A DNA stretch of 64,000 nt from Bacillota bacterium (GCA_023410875.1 JAEYPH010000086.1:1-64000), one strand, 5' to 3'; shown: positions 23,032 to 31,838, counted from the stretch's first letter. Notes: generated from the sequence alone by a model not told the origin. Program-made: numbers and translations.

Positions 23032-23676
23032 ATGCCGGAGACTGCGAAGCTGCTTGTGAGCAGCAAGATCATCAACAAGGTGGCCAAGTGCACAATGGCG
23101 GAAGCCGCGAACCCTCTGCTCTCGCAGATTCACATTATCCGGTATAAGCAAATGGTGATGCTGGCCGGGTTGAATGGCTTTGCCCTGGTCATGCGCAAGG
23201 TGAAGTATGACGACGAGGGTATGAGCCCATCTGAGATCGACCAGGCCGACAGGAACTACAATGCCGCGTTGGCAACCATGGCGTGGAGCATGTGGATGTT
23301 CCCGGCCGACCTCAAGATCCCGAATGGCCTGAACACCACAATCACCCTTTATGACGACGACACCACGGTGCTTCAAACGAAGAACGCCATTTATGGGCCT
23401 TTTGGCAAGGTTCCTCAGCTCAGCGGTGCTGAGTTCATCATCCATCAAGTTTATCAATATCCGGCGCATTCCACCGGCAGCTGTAGGGCTCTCGGTATCG
23501 GAGGGCTTTCGCGGCTGGTGTCCGCCATGGGCGAAAAGAAGGACACGCTGATCCTCAATATCACCGGTGATGCAGAAAAGCCAATGTACATCCGCACGGC
23601 AGACGGGGAGGCCTACGGCATGATTCTGCCAATCAAAGGCATTTTGGACGACGTATTAACAACGGATCTCACATAA
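23032..23676 (+). CDS. Unknown early phage protein (214 residues)
   Basis: AGGAGG precedes the ATG. The protein is soluble with two visible parts: a helical, Met-rich N-terminal half (LLSQIHIIRYKQMVMLAGLN and ALATMAWSMWMFPADL) and a strand-rich C-terminal half. No family is recognised. It stands upstream of the PcfK/PcfJ-like pair in the early operon. An unusual GC-rich palindrome follows at 23712-23730. Confidence 0.65.
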   Translation: MPETAKLLVSSKIINKVAKCTMAEAANPLLSQIHIIRYKQMVMLAGLNGFALVMRKVKYDDEGMSPSEIDQADRNYNAALATMAWSMWMFPADLKIPNGLNTTITLYDDDTTVLQTKNAIYGPFGKVPQLSGAEFIIHQVYQYPAHSTGSCRALGIGGLSRLVSAMGEKKDTLILNITGDAEKPMYIRTADGEAYGMILPIKGILDDVLTTDLT

Positions 23677-23711
23677 CCAGATATTCGGATGGTTAGGAGT
23701 GCCTATGAGAC

Positions 23712-23730
23712 CGGGAGCGCAGCGCTCCCG
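23712..23730. other. Short palindrome CGGGAGCGC-A-GCGCTCCCG
   Basis: 9-base arms around one base in the 128-base gap between two early genes. It could be a protein-binding site or an RNA hairpin near the PcfK-like start; there is no T run. Confidence 0.5.
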
Positions 23731-23803
23731 TGAGCTCCCCCGGGCGGGGTGCCGACGAGAACGTTGCAGCGGATCAAATCACAACACAAAGGAAGTGGCA
23801 CCC

Positions 23804-24139
23804 ATGGAAGAAGCACGGAAGAAGATCGAGGCCGAAATGGCCAAAGCAGCTGCCAACGCGCCGCTGCAGCACCTGGGCAGGCTGCTGCTCCAGCACCTGC
23901 GGACCAACCCGGGCGCGGCGCCGGCGATCCTGACCAAGGACAAGACGGTGGCTGGGGCGCTGGACAAGATGCGCACCGAGGCCCAGCATCACAAGACCGG
24001 CAACGTCGGCATCCTGACCGATGAAGAAGGGCTGAACATCGCCCTGAACTACTTTGGCGTGGCAGCGGCAGCTCCCGCCATGGTGGCGCCGCGCTCCACG
24101 TTCGATGTGAAACTGGACGACCTGCTGGGGGGCCTGTGA
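23804..24139 (+). CDS. PcfK-like protein (AcrIIA9-related family candidate)
   Basis: 111 residues, mostly helical. The pattern of an N-terminal helix, HLGRLLLQHLRTNPG, a KTVAGALDKMRTEAQ helix and a C-terminal ALNYFGV fits the PcfK-like family, which includes AcrIIA9-type Cas9 inhibitors. ATG 23804 follows AAGGAAG; longer upstream frames lack a site. It is immediately followed (one base) by a PcfJ-like gene, the usual partner. Whether it inhibits Cas9 cannot be told from sequence. Confidence 0.65.
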   Translation: MEEARKKIEAEMAKAAANAPLQHLGRLLLQHLRTNPGAAPAILTKDKTVAGALDKMRTEAQHHKTGNVGILTDEEGLNIALNYFGVAAAAPAMVAPRSTFDVKLDDLLGGL

Positions 24140-24140
24140 T

Positions 24141-25778
24141 ATGAAGAGGCTCACGCAGGAGGAGGAGCTGGAGTTCTTCTCATGGTTCCCCAACAAGATC
24201 AGCAAAGAGATGGCGGACTACGCCACCAACATAGTGCTGAAAAAGAGCCGTTACCTGATCTTTCGCAAGATCGGCAAAAAGACCGTGGGCTACTGCACCC
24301 ATTGCCGGACCGAGAGCGTTCTCGACGGCAAGAGCGTGAAGTCTGGCAAGGAGGCAACGTGCCCGGCCTGCAACTCCAAGGTGTTCGCCCGCCACGAGAG
24401 GTATGGAACCCGTAAGATCCACGACCATGCCATCATGGTCTGGTACGACAAGTCGCCCATGGACCCGCGGGCGATTGTCGCGTCGGCCTCGGAGGTTCGT
24501 CGCGACTACAGCAAGGGATACCGGGACGTACAGACCGAGTTCAGCAAGATGGCTGCCTACATTTTCGTTCCGGCCCAAAACGCCAAGAGCTTCGGACAAA
24601 CCCGTATGATCAAAGACGGTGGAGAGTGGAGCGAGGGCTATAAACGCTGGATTTTCGGCTGGTACCAGCGAAGGAAACTCTTTTCGCTGGTGAAGGAACA
24701 GAACTATATCTATCCGGTCATGGACGTGTACTGCAGCCATGACAGCATCCGCATCGCCGTAGCTGGCACCCCGTTCGCCTACAGTTGTTGGGACAAGGTG
24801 CTGGACGGCAACGAAGACGGGATACTGTTCTTCGATTACGCCGCCCGCTATCCGTGTATGGAGTACTTGATCAAGGGCGGTATGCAGGACCTGGCTGTGG
24901 AGCGGATCTACGGCCGCGGCGGCAGTGCACTGAATCTTCGCGGTCGGACGCCGTGGGCGGTCCTGCGGCTGTCCAAGGAGCGGTTCCGGGAGATACGGCC
25001 TCACCTCAAGGGGATGGATACCGAGGCGTTGGCGGTCCTGCAGAAGGGCGAATTGAAGCTCAGCGGCTATACAGTGGCCGAAGAAATGGAGCTGATCAAG
25101 CTCTTCGACGCCCGGACGTTGATGTCCGGTGCATTGGAGATGGGCGGCCTCACGACGGTGCGCGCTGCTGTGAGGTATCTCAAATCACAGCTGCTGCCAA
25201 GGACGGAAGCACCAAGCGATCGATACCGCCTGGATAGCATCCGCAACATGTGGAGCGACTATATCGACGAGTGCCGGCAGTTGGGGCTGAATCTGGACGA
25301 TGATCGGGTGCTCTATCCCAAGGATTTGCGCCAGGCTCACCGTGAGACCAGCGATCTGATCGTGTCCAAGGCCAATGCGGACATCAACCAGAAGATCACT
25401 GCCCAGCTTAAAAAGCTACGCAAGAAATACTCGTGGCAGGCCCACGGCCTGCTGATCCGACCGGCGGCCAGCTCCAACGAACTCATCCGCGAGGGCAAGG
25501 AACTGCACATCTGTGTGGGGGGCATGACCCCGGGTGGATATATCCATCGGTATGCCGATGGTAGAACCATCCTCCTGCTGGTGCGCCGTATGAATGAGCC
25601 GGACGTGCCGTTTTACTGTGTAGAGCTCTCAACAAAGGGTGAGCTTCTGCAGGTGCGCGGTGATACCAACTGTCCGCCGACGCATGAGGTTATGGATTTC
25701 ATGGATGCATGGATGCTACACATTTCCAAACCCAGTAAAAAGCAAAAATCTGAAAACCGCGTACAAGTCGCCATCTGA
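24141..25778 (+). CDS. PcfJ-like protein
   Basis: 545 residues. Near the N terminus there is a CTHC...CPAC zinc-ribbon (about residues 52-77). The C-terminal third carries the PcfJ signature ELIREGKELHICVGGM and the tail YCVELSTKGELLQVRGDTN. PcfJ and PcfK were named from a conjugative plasmid; in phages and mobile elements the pair is common, but its biochemical role is unclear. It is coupled to the PcfK-like gene upstream and to the DUF3102 gene downstream. Confidence 0.8.
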   Translation: MKRLTQEEELEFFSWFPNKISKEMADYATNIVLKKSRYLIFRKIGKKTVGYCTHCRTESVLDGKSVKSGKEATCPACNSKVFARHERYGTRKIHDHAIMVWYDKSPMDPRAIVASASEVRRDYSKGYRDVQTEFSKMAAYIFVPAQNAKSFGQTRMIKDGGEWSEGYKRWIFGWYQRRKLFSLVKEQNYIYPVMDVYCSHDSIRIAVAGTPFAYSCWDKVLDGNEDGILFFDYAARYPCMEYLIKGGMQDLAVERIYGRGGSALNLRGRTPWAVLRLSKERFREIRPHLKGMDTEALAVLQKGELKLSGYTVAEEMELIKLFDARTLMSGALEMGGLTTVRAAVRYLKSQLLPRTEAPSDRYRLDSIRNMWSDYIDECRQLGLNLDDDRVLYPKDLRQAHRETSDLIVSKANADINQKITAQLKKLRKKYSWQAHGLLIRPAASSNELIREGKELHICVGGMTPGGYIHRYADGRTILLLVRRMNEPDVPFYCVELSTKGELLQVRGDTNCPPTHEVMDFMDAWMLHISKPSKKQKSENRVQVAI

Positions 25779-25790
25779 GGAGGAGCCGTT

Positions 25791-26771
25791 ATGAGTGACC
25801 TTTCTATTACCCGTACCCCCGAACTGATTGCTGCGGAGATCAACGGGCTCAAAGCCCAAGGCCGCGCCATCCTGCTCTACCACTCCATCGAAATCGGCCG
25901 CCGGCTGGCAGAGGCGCACCAGCTCATCGCCCATGGCGGCTGGGGTGACTGGCTGCACGATAATGTGGCCTACTCCGCCAGCACGGCCAACAACCTGATC
26001 CGTGTCTTCGAGGCCTTTGGCGACCGCACTGCCGGTCTCACCGGCGAGGCAAATCTCCAAGCGCTTGGTGATTTGGACCTGAGCTATACCCAGGCGGTTG
26101 CCCTGCTGGCCCTGCCGGAGGAGGAGCGCGCCGCCTTTATCGAGGACCATGACGTGGCCAACATGAGCAGCAGGGAGCTCCAGGCAGCCATCCGGGAGCG
26201 CGATGAGGAGCGGCGCCTGCGCGAAGAGGCCGAGCGCAAGCTGGCCGATGCCGAGGAGGATGCCAAGCTGGCCCAGCAAACCCTGGATGGGCAGAGGACC
26301 ATCGCCAACACGCTGGAAGAGCAGAAGCGGGCTGCTGACGCCAAGGCCAAAGAGCTCGAGGACAAGCTGCGCACGCTGCAGGCCGCCAAGGCCAGCACCA
26401 GCAATAGCGCAGACGTGGCCAAGCTCAAGCAGCAGCTGGCCCAGGCTGAGGAGGACCGCAAGAAGCTCGCCGAAGATCTGGAGGCAGCCAAGGCGGCGGC
26501 CGCGGAGGTGCAGGCCAGCTATACCGGCGTGGAGAACGTCGTGCCACCTGAAGTCCAGCAGGAACTGGACACGCTGCGCGCCACCAAGGCATTCGCCGCC
26601 GAGAGCGCTCGTTTCCGCGCTGCCTTCGATCTGGTCACCGATGCATTCGGCAAGCTCCTGGATGCCATGGCCGGCATACCGCAGGAGGAGCAGCCGAAAT
26701 ACCGCAAGGCCGTGGGCGCTCTGCTGACCAAGATGGCCGAGCGCAACGGGGGCGATACCGAGCAGCCATGA
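25791..26771 (+). CDS. DUF3102-domain protein with coiled coil
   Basis: 326 residues. The first 120 match DUF3102: IEIGRRLAEAHQLIAHGGWGDWL near 31-53, YSASTANNLIRVFEAF near 61-76 and LDLSYTQAVALLALPEEER near 92-110. Residues about 135-250 are a long charged coiled coil, and the last 60 are helical. DUF3102 proteins are frequent in prophages and mobile elements near ParB-like functions; the role is not established. It overlaps the next gene by four bases. Confidence 0.85.
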   Translation: MSDLSITRTPELIAAEINGLKAQGRAILLYHSIEIGRRLAEAHQLIAHGGWGDWLHDNVAYSASTANNLIRVFEAFGDRTAGLTGEANLQALGDLDLSYTQAVALLALPEEERAAFIEDHDVANMSSRELQAAIRERDEERRLREEAERKLADAEEDAKLAQQTLDGQRTIANTLEEQKRAADAKAKELEDKLRTLQAAKASTSNSADVAKLKQQLAQAEEDRKKLAEDLEAAKAAAAEVQASYTGVENVVPPEVQQELDTLRATKAFAAESARFRAAFDLVTDAFGKLLDAMAGIPQEEQPKYRKAVGALLTKMAERNGGDTEQP

Positions 26772-26989
26772 AGCCACGGATGAAGCAGTACATTAAAAAC
26801 GACCACTTCATCATGGCCATTCCGCTCAGCGATAAGGGCGTATGCACCGAGTTGTCAAACATCGAATTTGCCCTCAACCGCTTTGACTTCACCCGGATAT
26901 ATAGCCCGGCCATCGCCGAGACCATCCGCATGCTGGAAGAGGGTAACCAGCCGCTGACGGATCAAAGATGGGAGATCAGCAAGCCATGA
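26768..26989 (+). CDS. Small unknown early protein (73 residues)
   Basis: ATG overlaps the upstream stop as ATGA, indicating coupled translation. One aromatic-hydrophobic core (NIEFALNRFDFTRIYSPAIAE), no recognised family. Confidence 0.6.
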   Translation: MKPRMKQYIKNDHFIMAIPLSDKGVCTELSNIEFALNRFDFTRIYSPAIAETIRMLEEGNQPLTDQRWEISKP

Positions 26990-27020
26990 GCCACGCATAT
27001 GTGGCACCAGAAAGGGAGTG

Positions 27021-27470
27021 ATGGAATTGCCCCTGCTCAACTACACCACCACGATACCGGCCATCAAGTCGGCTGGAGAGATTGAGGTTTCCCTGGTCAC
27101 CCACGGCGCCAGGAGCGTGCTTAAGAAATTCGACGACGCTGGCCATATCGAGAGCATGTCTTTCATCGTCAATGGACGCTTTGGCCCGCTGCCCATCAGC
27201 CTGCCAGTCAACGTGAAACCGGTGCTTACCATCCTAACCAACCAAAAGAAGAAAAACAGCAAGGTCGTGGCCACGTGGGACCAGGCCGAGCGCGTGGCCT
27301 TCAGGATTCTCAAGGACTGGGTGGAAGCCCAGATGGCCATCTTGGAGACCGAGATGGTCCAGATGGAGCAGATCTTCCTGCCCTATATAGTCAATAACGG
27401 CGGGCAGACGCTGTATGAGGTGCTTGAGAGCAGGCAGTTCTTGCTGGGCAGTGGGAGGGAAAACACATGA
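27021..27470 (+). CDS. Unknown early protein (about 149 residues)
   Basis: Soluble mixed protein with strand-rich N-terminal half (INGRFGPLPISLP-like stretch) and a helical C-terminal half (WDQAERVAFRILKDWVEAQMAILETEMVQMEQIF). AAAGGGAG lies very close to the ATG at 27021; a TTG at 27027 gives better spacing and may be the real start. Overlaps the next gene by four bases. No family recognised. Confidence 0.6.
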   Translation: MELPLLNYTTTIPAIKSAGEIEVSLVTHGARSVLKKFDDAGHIESMSFIVNGRFGPLPISLPVNVKPVLTILTNQKKKNSKVVATWDQAERVAFRILKDWVEAQMAILETEMVQMEQIFLPYIVNNGGQTLYEVLESRQFLLGSGRENT

Positions 27471-27739
27471 AAGCATTCCGCAGGTTCATCATCACAGCCC
27501 TGAGTTGCGCCGTCGCCGGCGCCGTCATACACGCCGCGGTGCTCCAGGTGTTCGCCCGGGCGGACTACACCATAGGCGGCGAGGTGTTCCTGGTGTGCGG
27601 AATCCCGTTGATCGTCTACGCCGGCTTCATCGTCGGCCGGGAGTGGGCCATCATGACCTACAACCGCGTGCGGCAAGTGCGGCGCAGCGATGTGGTGCTG
27701 CCGGAAAAGCCAAGGGGCTATCAGACCATCTGGAGGTAA
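27467..27739 (+). CDS. Small membrane protein of the early region
   Basis: 90 residues with two predicted membrane helices (about 7-30 and 40-60), a basic start and a soluble C-terminal tail. Overlap ATGA with the previous gene. No family recognised; unusual to see a membrane protein inside the early operon, possibly exclusion-related. Confidence 0.6.
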   Translation: MKAFRRFIITALSCAVAGAVIHAAVLQVFARADYTIGGEVFLVCGIPLIVYAGFIVGREWAIMTYNRVRQVRRSDVVLPEKPRGYQTIWR

Positions 27740-27742
27740 CCC

Positions 27743-28051
27743 GTGTATAAGCAGCTGAGATTCGACTTTGTGGCATCCGGCGTTTCGATAGCGCGGGTGC
27801 CGGGGGATGTGCTGATCCAGGCGCAGACCGAGGACATCGAGACCTATGTCTTCATGGCCAAGTACAACCTGCGCAAGGCCCGTTGGATCGACCTTCGCTC
27901 CGATGATCCGGATCCCGAGCTCCGCAAGGGCTCCATCGAGGCACTGACTTTCGACAAGGATACGCTGTACGACGTGTTATGCCTCGGGAGCGTGGGCGTA
28001 AACACATTCCTGGCCGTGCCGCATCCAGCGGCAGAAGGGAGCAAGCCATGA
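27743..28051 (+). CDS. Small unknown early protein (102 residues)
   Basis: GTG start with GGAGG five bases upstream. Compact mixed protein: DVLIQAQTEDIETYVFMAKYNLRKARWIDL-like core, no recognised family. Its stop overlaps the radical SAM start by four bases. Confidence 0.6.
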   Translation: MYKQLRFDFVASGVSIARVPGDVLIQAQTEDIETYVFMAKYNLRKARWIDLRSDDPDPELRKGSIEALTFDKDTLYDVLCLGSVGVNTFLAVPHPAAEGSKP

Positions 28052-28761
28052 ACCCGCCGATCTATGTGCCCAGCGGGCGCGCCAAAGAGTATGGCGACTT
28101 TTGCATCAACATCTACAGCGGCTGCAACCACGGTTGCACTTATTGCTTCGCGCCGCATGTGCTGCACAAGACCAGGGGGCAGTTCGAGGCTGTGCGCCCA
28201 CGGGAGGGCCTGCTGGCCGCGCTGGAGGCGCAGCTGGGTGGCCTGATTGGCGGTTCTCCTTACGAGGGCAAGACCATACACCTGTGCTTCACCTGCGACC
28301 CGTACCCCGCCGGTATCGACACGACGCCGACGCGCGAGGTTATCAAGCTGCTCAAGGCCGCTGGCTGCCACGTGCAGATCCTGACCAAGGGCGGCCGGCG
28401 GGCGGTCCGCGATATGGACTTGCTCGATGGCGAGGACTGGTTCGGCGTTACGATCTCCGGCGCCGAGAAAGAAGAGCCCGGCGCAGCGCCCGAGAATGAG
28501 CGGATCGCCACACTGTGGGCCGCGCACAGCCAGGGCATCAAGACCTGGATCAGCTTTGAGCCGGTTTACAACCCGGAGACGGTGTACACGGCCATCAAGC
28601 ATGGAGCGTGGATTGATCGCCTGCGCATTGGCAAGCTCAACTACTTCCCCAGCGACATCGACTGGGGCGCCTTCGGGCGGGAGTGCGAGCGCCTGGCCCG
28701 GGAGCATGGGCGGGTCATCTACATCAAAGAGGATCTGCGAAGGGAGATGGAGCGGGTATGA
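28048..28761 (+). CDS. Radical SAM protein (spore photoproduct lyase-like)
   Basis: 237 residues. The cluster motif CNHGCTYCFAP (residues about 24-34) provides the three Cys for a [4Fe-4S] cluster that cleaves SAM to a radical. Later motifs LCFTCDPYP near 85-93, ILTKGG near 114-119 and WISFEPVYNPE near 169-179 match the SplB/Rv2578c-type subgroup. Shorter than SplB (about 340), it lacks most of the C-terminal part. The substrate is unknown; base modification or DNA repair are options. GAAGGGAG precedes the ATG. Embedded in the early operon with four-base overlaps at both ends. Confidence 0.85.
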   Translation: MNPPIYVPSGRAKEYGDFCINIYSGCNHGCTYCFAPHVLHKTRGQFEAVRPREGLLAALEAQLGGLIGGSPYEGKTIHLCFTCDPYPAGIDTTPTREVIKLLKAAGCHVQILTKGGRRAVRDMDLLDGEDWFGVTISGAEKEEPGAAPENERIATLWAAHSQGIKTWISFEPVYNPETVYTAIKHGAWIDRLRIGKLNYFPSDIDWGAFGRECERLAREHGRVIYIKEDLRREMERV

Positions 28762-29588
28762 GATCAACGACCGAGATTAAACCATGCCGCTCATGCGGTG
28801 AGAAGCCGAAGCGAGTGCACTTATGGGATGAAGATTTGAGACTTGGCGGCGTTGCGGTGGTTTGTGCAAACCCAGGATGCCGAGATTACAAGGCTGATTT
28901 CAATGGGCCCTATTGGACAGCCGAATCTGACGCTATTAAAGACTGGAACAACCGAGCGGGCGGGAAGGCGAGAAGCATGGAAATAGCTGATCTCAAGCAT
29001 GAAATTATGAAGCTGGTAAAGGAACAGTATCAACTGGGCGTCAAGGATGGACGCGAAGGCGAAGAGGCCTTTGAGGACGGGTTCGACGGGGATTGCTCCA
29101 TGATGATCTCGGACATCTTTGCACAGCTGGGAATCGACGATGACCGCCTGGAGGAGATCATTGCCGCCGAGCGCGATGGCCGTTGCCTAGTAATCCCGGC
29201 AGGCTGGGAGAGCGCTAGGGAGTTCTACAGACTGGCGAATATGCCGTGGCGATGCAATGAAGATGGAGACGGCTGCGATGGGTGCCGCTATGAAACATCA
29301 GACGGTAACTGCACTTTCAAACCACATGCGGCCAGGGTCAGCCTTGGTGCCATGTGCAAAGCATGGCGGACATTGCAGGGCCTGCGTCTCACAAAGGCCG
29401 AGGTGGAGGCCGAGATCGAGAGGCATGAGACGGCGCAACAAGAGTGCATTGATGCACTGGACGGCGTGAGGAAATGCCGCGTTTGCGGCTGCACAGATGA
29501 CCACGCCTGTCCGAGCGGTTGCTGGTGGGTGGAGGCAAATCTTTGTAGCGCATGTGCCGACAAAGCTGCGCCCGCCGGGAGGCCTTAG
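28758..29588 (+). CDS. Lar-like restriction alleviation protein with extra zinc modules
   Basis: 276 residues. Residues 5-60 match the Lar family: IKPCRSCGEKP, VVCANPGC and the tail WNNRA. The rest is a separate module: an acidic helix, AGWESAREFYRLANMPWRC near 150-168, and a C-terminal CRVCGCTDDHACPSGCWWV plus LCSACA zinc finger. Lar proteins protect incoming phage DNA from type I restriction. ATG 28758 overlaps the radical SAM stop as ATGA. The fusion with the C-terminal modules makes the exact role uncertain. Confidence 0.7.
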   Translation: MRSTTEIKPCRSCGEKPKRVHLWDEDLRLGGVAVVCANPGCRDYKADFNGPYWTAESDAIKDWNNRAGGKARSMEIADLKHEIMKLVKEQYQLGVKDGREGEEAFEDGFDGDCSMMISDIFAQLGIDDDRLEEIIAAERDGRCLVIPAGWESAREFYRLANMPWRCNEDGDGCDGCRYETSDGNCTFKPHAARVSLGAMCKAWRTLQGLRLTKAEVEAEIERHETAQQECIDALDGVRKCRVCGCTDDHACPSGCWWVEANLCSACADKAAPAGRP

Positions 29589-30008
29589 ATGCCTGAGCAA
29601 ACTAAGCGCCGCAAGCTCTCCTGGGCCGAGCGCCGACAGGTCTATGCAAAGTGCGGAGAGCACTGCGCCTACTGCGGGGCTCCACTGCGATACGAGGACA
29701 TGCAGGTGGATCATGTCAAGTCGCTCCGCACTGGCGGACCGGACACCATCGACAACATGCTGCCGGCGTGCCGCAGTTGTAACTACAGGAAGGACACGCT
29801 CGACATAGAGAACTTCAGGCGATCAATCGAGGCATTCCCGCGCGTGCTTATGCGTGACAGTGTGACCTACAAGAACGCTGTGAGGTATGGGCTGGTAATC
29901 CCTGCGCCCGGGCCGGTGAAGTTCTACTTTGAGAAGCTGGCCGAGGCTGCGAGTGCAGAGGAAGAACAGCGCAATGCGGCGCCTATATACAATATAGCTA
30001 TCAGCTGA
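29589..30008 (+). CDS. HNH endonuclease
   Basis: 139 residues. Zinc and active-site pattern: CAYCG near 26-30, QVDHVKSLRTGG near 39-50 (first His), IDNMLPACRSCNYRKDT near 54-70. A nicking or repair nuclease of the phage, or a stand-alone homing-type HNH. It begins one base after the Lar-like gene ends. A second HNH gene lies by the terminase. Confidence 0.85.
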   Translation: MPEQTKRRKLSWAERRQVYAKCGEHCAYCGAPLRYEDMQVDHVKSLRTGGPDTIDNMLPACRSCNYRKDTLDIENFRRSIEAFPRVLMRDSVTYKNAVRYGLVIPAPGPVKFYFEKLAEAASAEEEQRNAAPIYNIAIS

Positions 30009-30082
30009 CCACGTATTTACGCCATGGCATGGCCTGTATCGTCCTCGTAATGGATATTATCTATCCGACCACGGAGGGAACT

Positions 30083-31000
30083 ATGGGGTACTCAGCACGA
30101 AAGCACGAAGTCCTCTTTGATCGTCAGATCGACAAGGCCGACCTTCTCCCACGGGAGTGGGCAGCCCTGCTCGGGCACAAGGCAGTGGGCAGATACCGCA
30201 CCAAGAGGGTTGAGGCCGGAGACTACATCGAGTATGAGAGCTTCCCTGTGTGGCAGTGGAGACGGGAGGCCAGCCGGGCCCGGAGAGCACAGCCAACGGA
30301 GCAGGCCCAGCGGAACCTGAACCAAGCGAACTCAAGAAAAAGGATGGTGAGGCTTACGAACACCAACTTCACGCCAGAGGACCTCTTCATCACCCTGACC
30401 TATGCCGGCATCCAGCCAACCACACTGGCAGAGGCCAAGAAGGACGTTCAGGCCTTCATTCGACGGGTAAAGCGTAGGCGGGAGAAAGATGGCCTGCCGG
30501 AGCTCAAGTACATCTACTGCGTGGAATACGCCAAGGACGGCCGCAAGGCACGTGTTCACCATCACATCGTTATGAGCGGCATGGACCGGGACACGGTGGA
30601 GCAGCTCTGGGGAAAGGGCCGGGCCAACGCCAACAAGCTGCAGCCGGATGAGTACGGCTTTGAGGGCCTGACACGCTACATGACCAAGACCCAAGGTCAG
30701 CGCGCACCCGGGGAGCGCCTTTGGAGCTGCTCCCGCAACCTGGAGGAGCCGAAGGTCACCTATTCAGACCGCAGGCTTTCCAAGAGGGCCATCGAAAAGG
30801 GCATCGCCGATGATGCCACGCTGCGCGCCGCCGTCGAGCGCCTGGAGCCGGACTGCATCGTCAACGACATCACCATCAAACGCAGCGACTATGTATCGGG
30901 CGTCTACACCCACATCCGAATGCGTAGGGTCAGGCCCAGGGAAAAGCCACCGGGGCCGCCTGACGGTGGAGCCAAGGCGCGGAAGGGATCACGACCATGA
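30083..31000 (+). CDS. HUH-type replication initiation protein
   Basis: 305 residues. Rolling-circle Rep motifs in order: motif I LFITLTY (101-107), HUH motif RVHHHIVMSG with His159-161, and the catalytic Tyr motif RYMTK with Tyr199/Lys202. This is the REP_ORF2-G2P-like layout of filamentous phages and some Bacillota prophages. It would nick the origin and initiate replication. GGAGGG precedes ATG 30083. The single-Tyr layout suggests relaxase-like chemistry. It is unusual in a tailed phage. Confidence 0.8.
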   Translation: MGYSARKHEVLFDRQIDKADLLPREWAALLGHKAVGRYRTKRVEAGDYIEYESFPVWQWRREASRARRAQPTEQAQRNLNQANSRKRMVRLTNTNFTPEDLFITLTYAGIQPTTLAEAKKDVQAFIRRVKRRREKDGLPELKYIYCVEYAKDGRKARVHHHIVMSGMDRDTVEQLWGKGRANANKLQPDEYGFEGLTRYMTKTQGQRAPGERLWSCSRNLEEPKVTYSDRRLSKRAIEKGIADDATLRAAVERLEPDCIVNDITIKRSDYVSGVYTHIRMRRVRPREKPPGPPDGGAKARKGSRP

Positions 31001-31437
31001 CGCCACAGATGCGAAAGGCGCTCAAGGCAGACCTGATGGCGCAGCCGGAGCCATGCAACCGGCCCATGACCGTCACCCTGCCGATCCCGCCATCGGTCAA
31101 TGACATCTACTACACCGGCGATGACAAGCGGCGCCACCTGACCACGGCCGGCCGCCGGTGGAAGCGGGATGCTGCGAATGAGGCCTTGGCAGCGGCGCTG
31201 GAGCAGCGCTGGAAGGTATGCTGCCGGAGTACAATCATCGTCGAGCTGCGTGTCTGGTGGAGGGATAACAGCCGCCGTCGGGATGTGAGCAACCTCCACA
31301 AGCTCCTGGCCGATTCGCTGGAGGGCATCATCTACCTGGACGACAAGCAGTCCCTTCTGAGGGACATGGACGTGGGCATAGACCGGGAGCGGCCACGGGT
31401 GGAGCTGCTGATTTATCAGAAGGAGGCGACAACGTGA
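30997..31437 (+). CDS. RusA-family Holliday junction resolvase
   Basis: 146 residues. Motifs LPIPPSVNDIYY near 28-39 and RRRDVSNLHKLLADSLEGIIYLDD near 93-116, with the paired Asp residues of the RusA catalytic centre. Resolves branched DNA before packaging. Four-base overlap with the HUH gene and with the sigma-like gene, so one operon. Confidence 0.85.
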   Translation: MTPQMRKALKADLMAQPEPCNRPMTVTLPIPPSVNDIYYTGDDKRRHLTTAGRRWKRDAANEALAAALEQRWKVCCRSTIIVELRVWWRDNSRRRDVSNLHKLLADSLEGIIYLDDKQSLLRDMDVGIDRERPRVELLIYQKEATT

Positions 31438-31838
31438 GTGTACTTGACCAATTGAGAAATGCACGCTACAGCAGGGTCAGAAGTGAGCTGGACAGCGAAA
31501 GACTTGAGCGCCTCCGTTCAGCAGCCCAGGGGCTAAACTCACAGCTCGGTAGCACAGGGGCATCGGGATCGCCAAAGACGCCAGACAGGATGGCCGAAGT
31601 ACTGGTGACGATTGATGAGCTTCAGACGAAGCTGTCCTATTCGATCGTTGAAACTGAACGGTTAGCAATGGAGGCAGAGGCGCACATAGACAGTCTTCCA
31701 CCAGTTCAGCAGACGGTTGTACGCTTGCGCTTCATCCGCGGATTTGACTGGGCTGAGGTAGCCGAGGAGATGGGCTATTCAGAGCGTCAGTGCCAGCGCC
31801 ATCTTGAGGAGGCAGTGAAAAAACTTGCGCGGCTTTAA
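31434..31838 (+). CDS. Sigma-70 region 4-like late regulator (ArpU/RinA type)
   Basis: 134 residues. The C-terminal part has IDSLPPVQQTVVRLRFIRGFDWAEVAEEMGYSERQCQRHLEEA, a helix-turn-helix of the sigma-70 region 4 / ArpU kind; such proteins in Gram-positive phages switch on late genes. GTG 31434 is preceded by AGGAGG and overlaps the RusA stop. The next 25 bases contain TGTCGCAC tandem repeats that may be its binding site. Confidence 0.8.
   Translation: MSVLDQLRNARYSRVRSELDSERLERLRSAAQGLNSQLGSTGASGSPKTPDRMAEVLVTIDELQTKLSYSIVETERLAMEAEAHIDSLPPVQQTVVRLRFIRGFDWAEVAEEMGYSERQCQRHLEEAVKKLARL

Noticed and set aside
27018..27020. GTG start of the gene ending at 27470
   Set aside because: It overlaps the ribosome-binding sequence; ATG 27021 or TTG 27027 fits better.
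31021..31433. CRISPR-like repeats in the early phage region
   Set aside because: No regularly spaced repeats of 25-40 bases were found anywhere in the window; apparent short repeats are codon bias.
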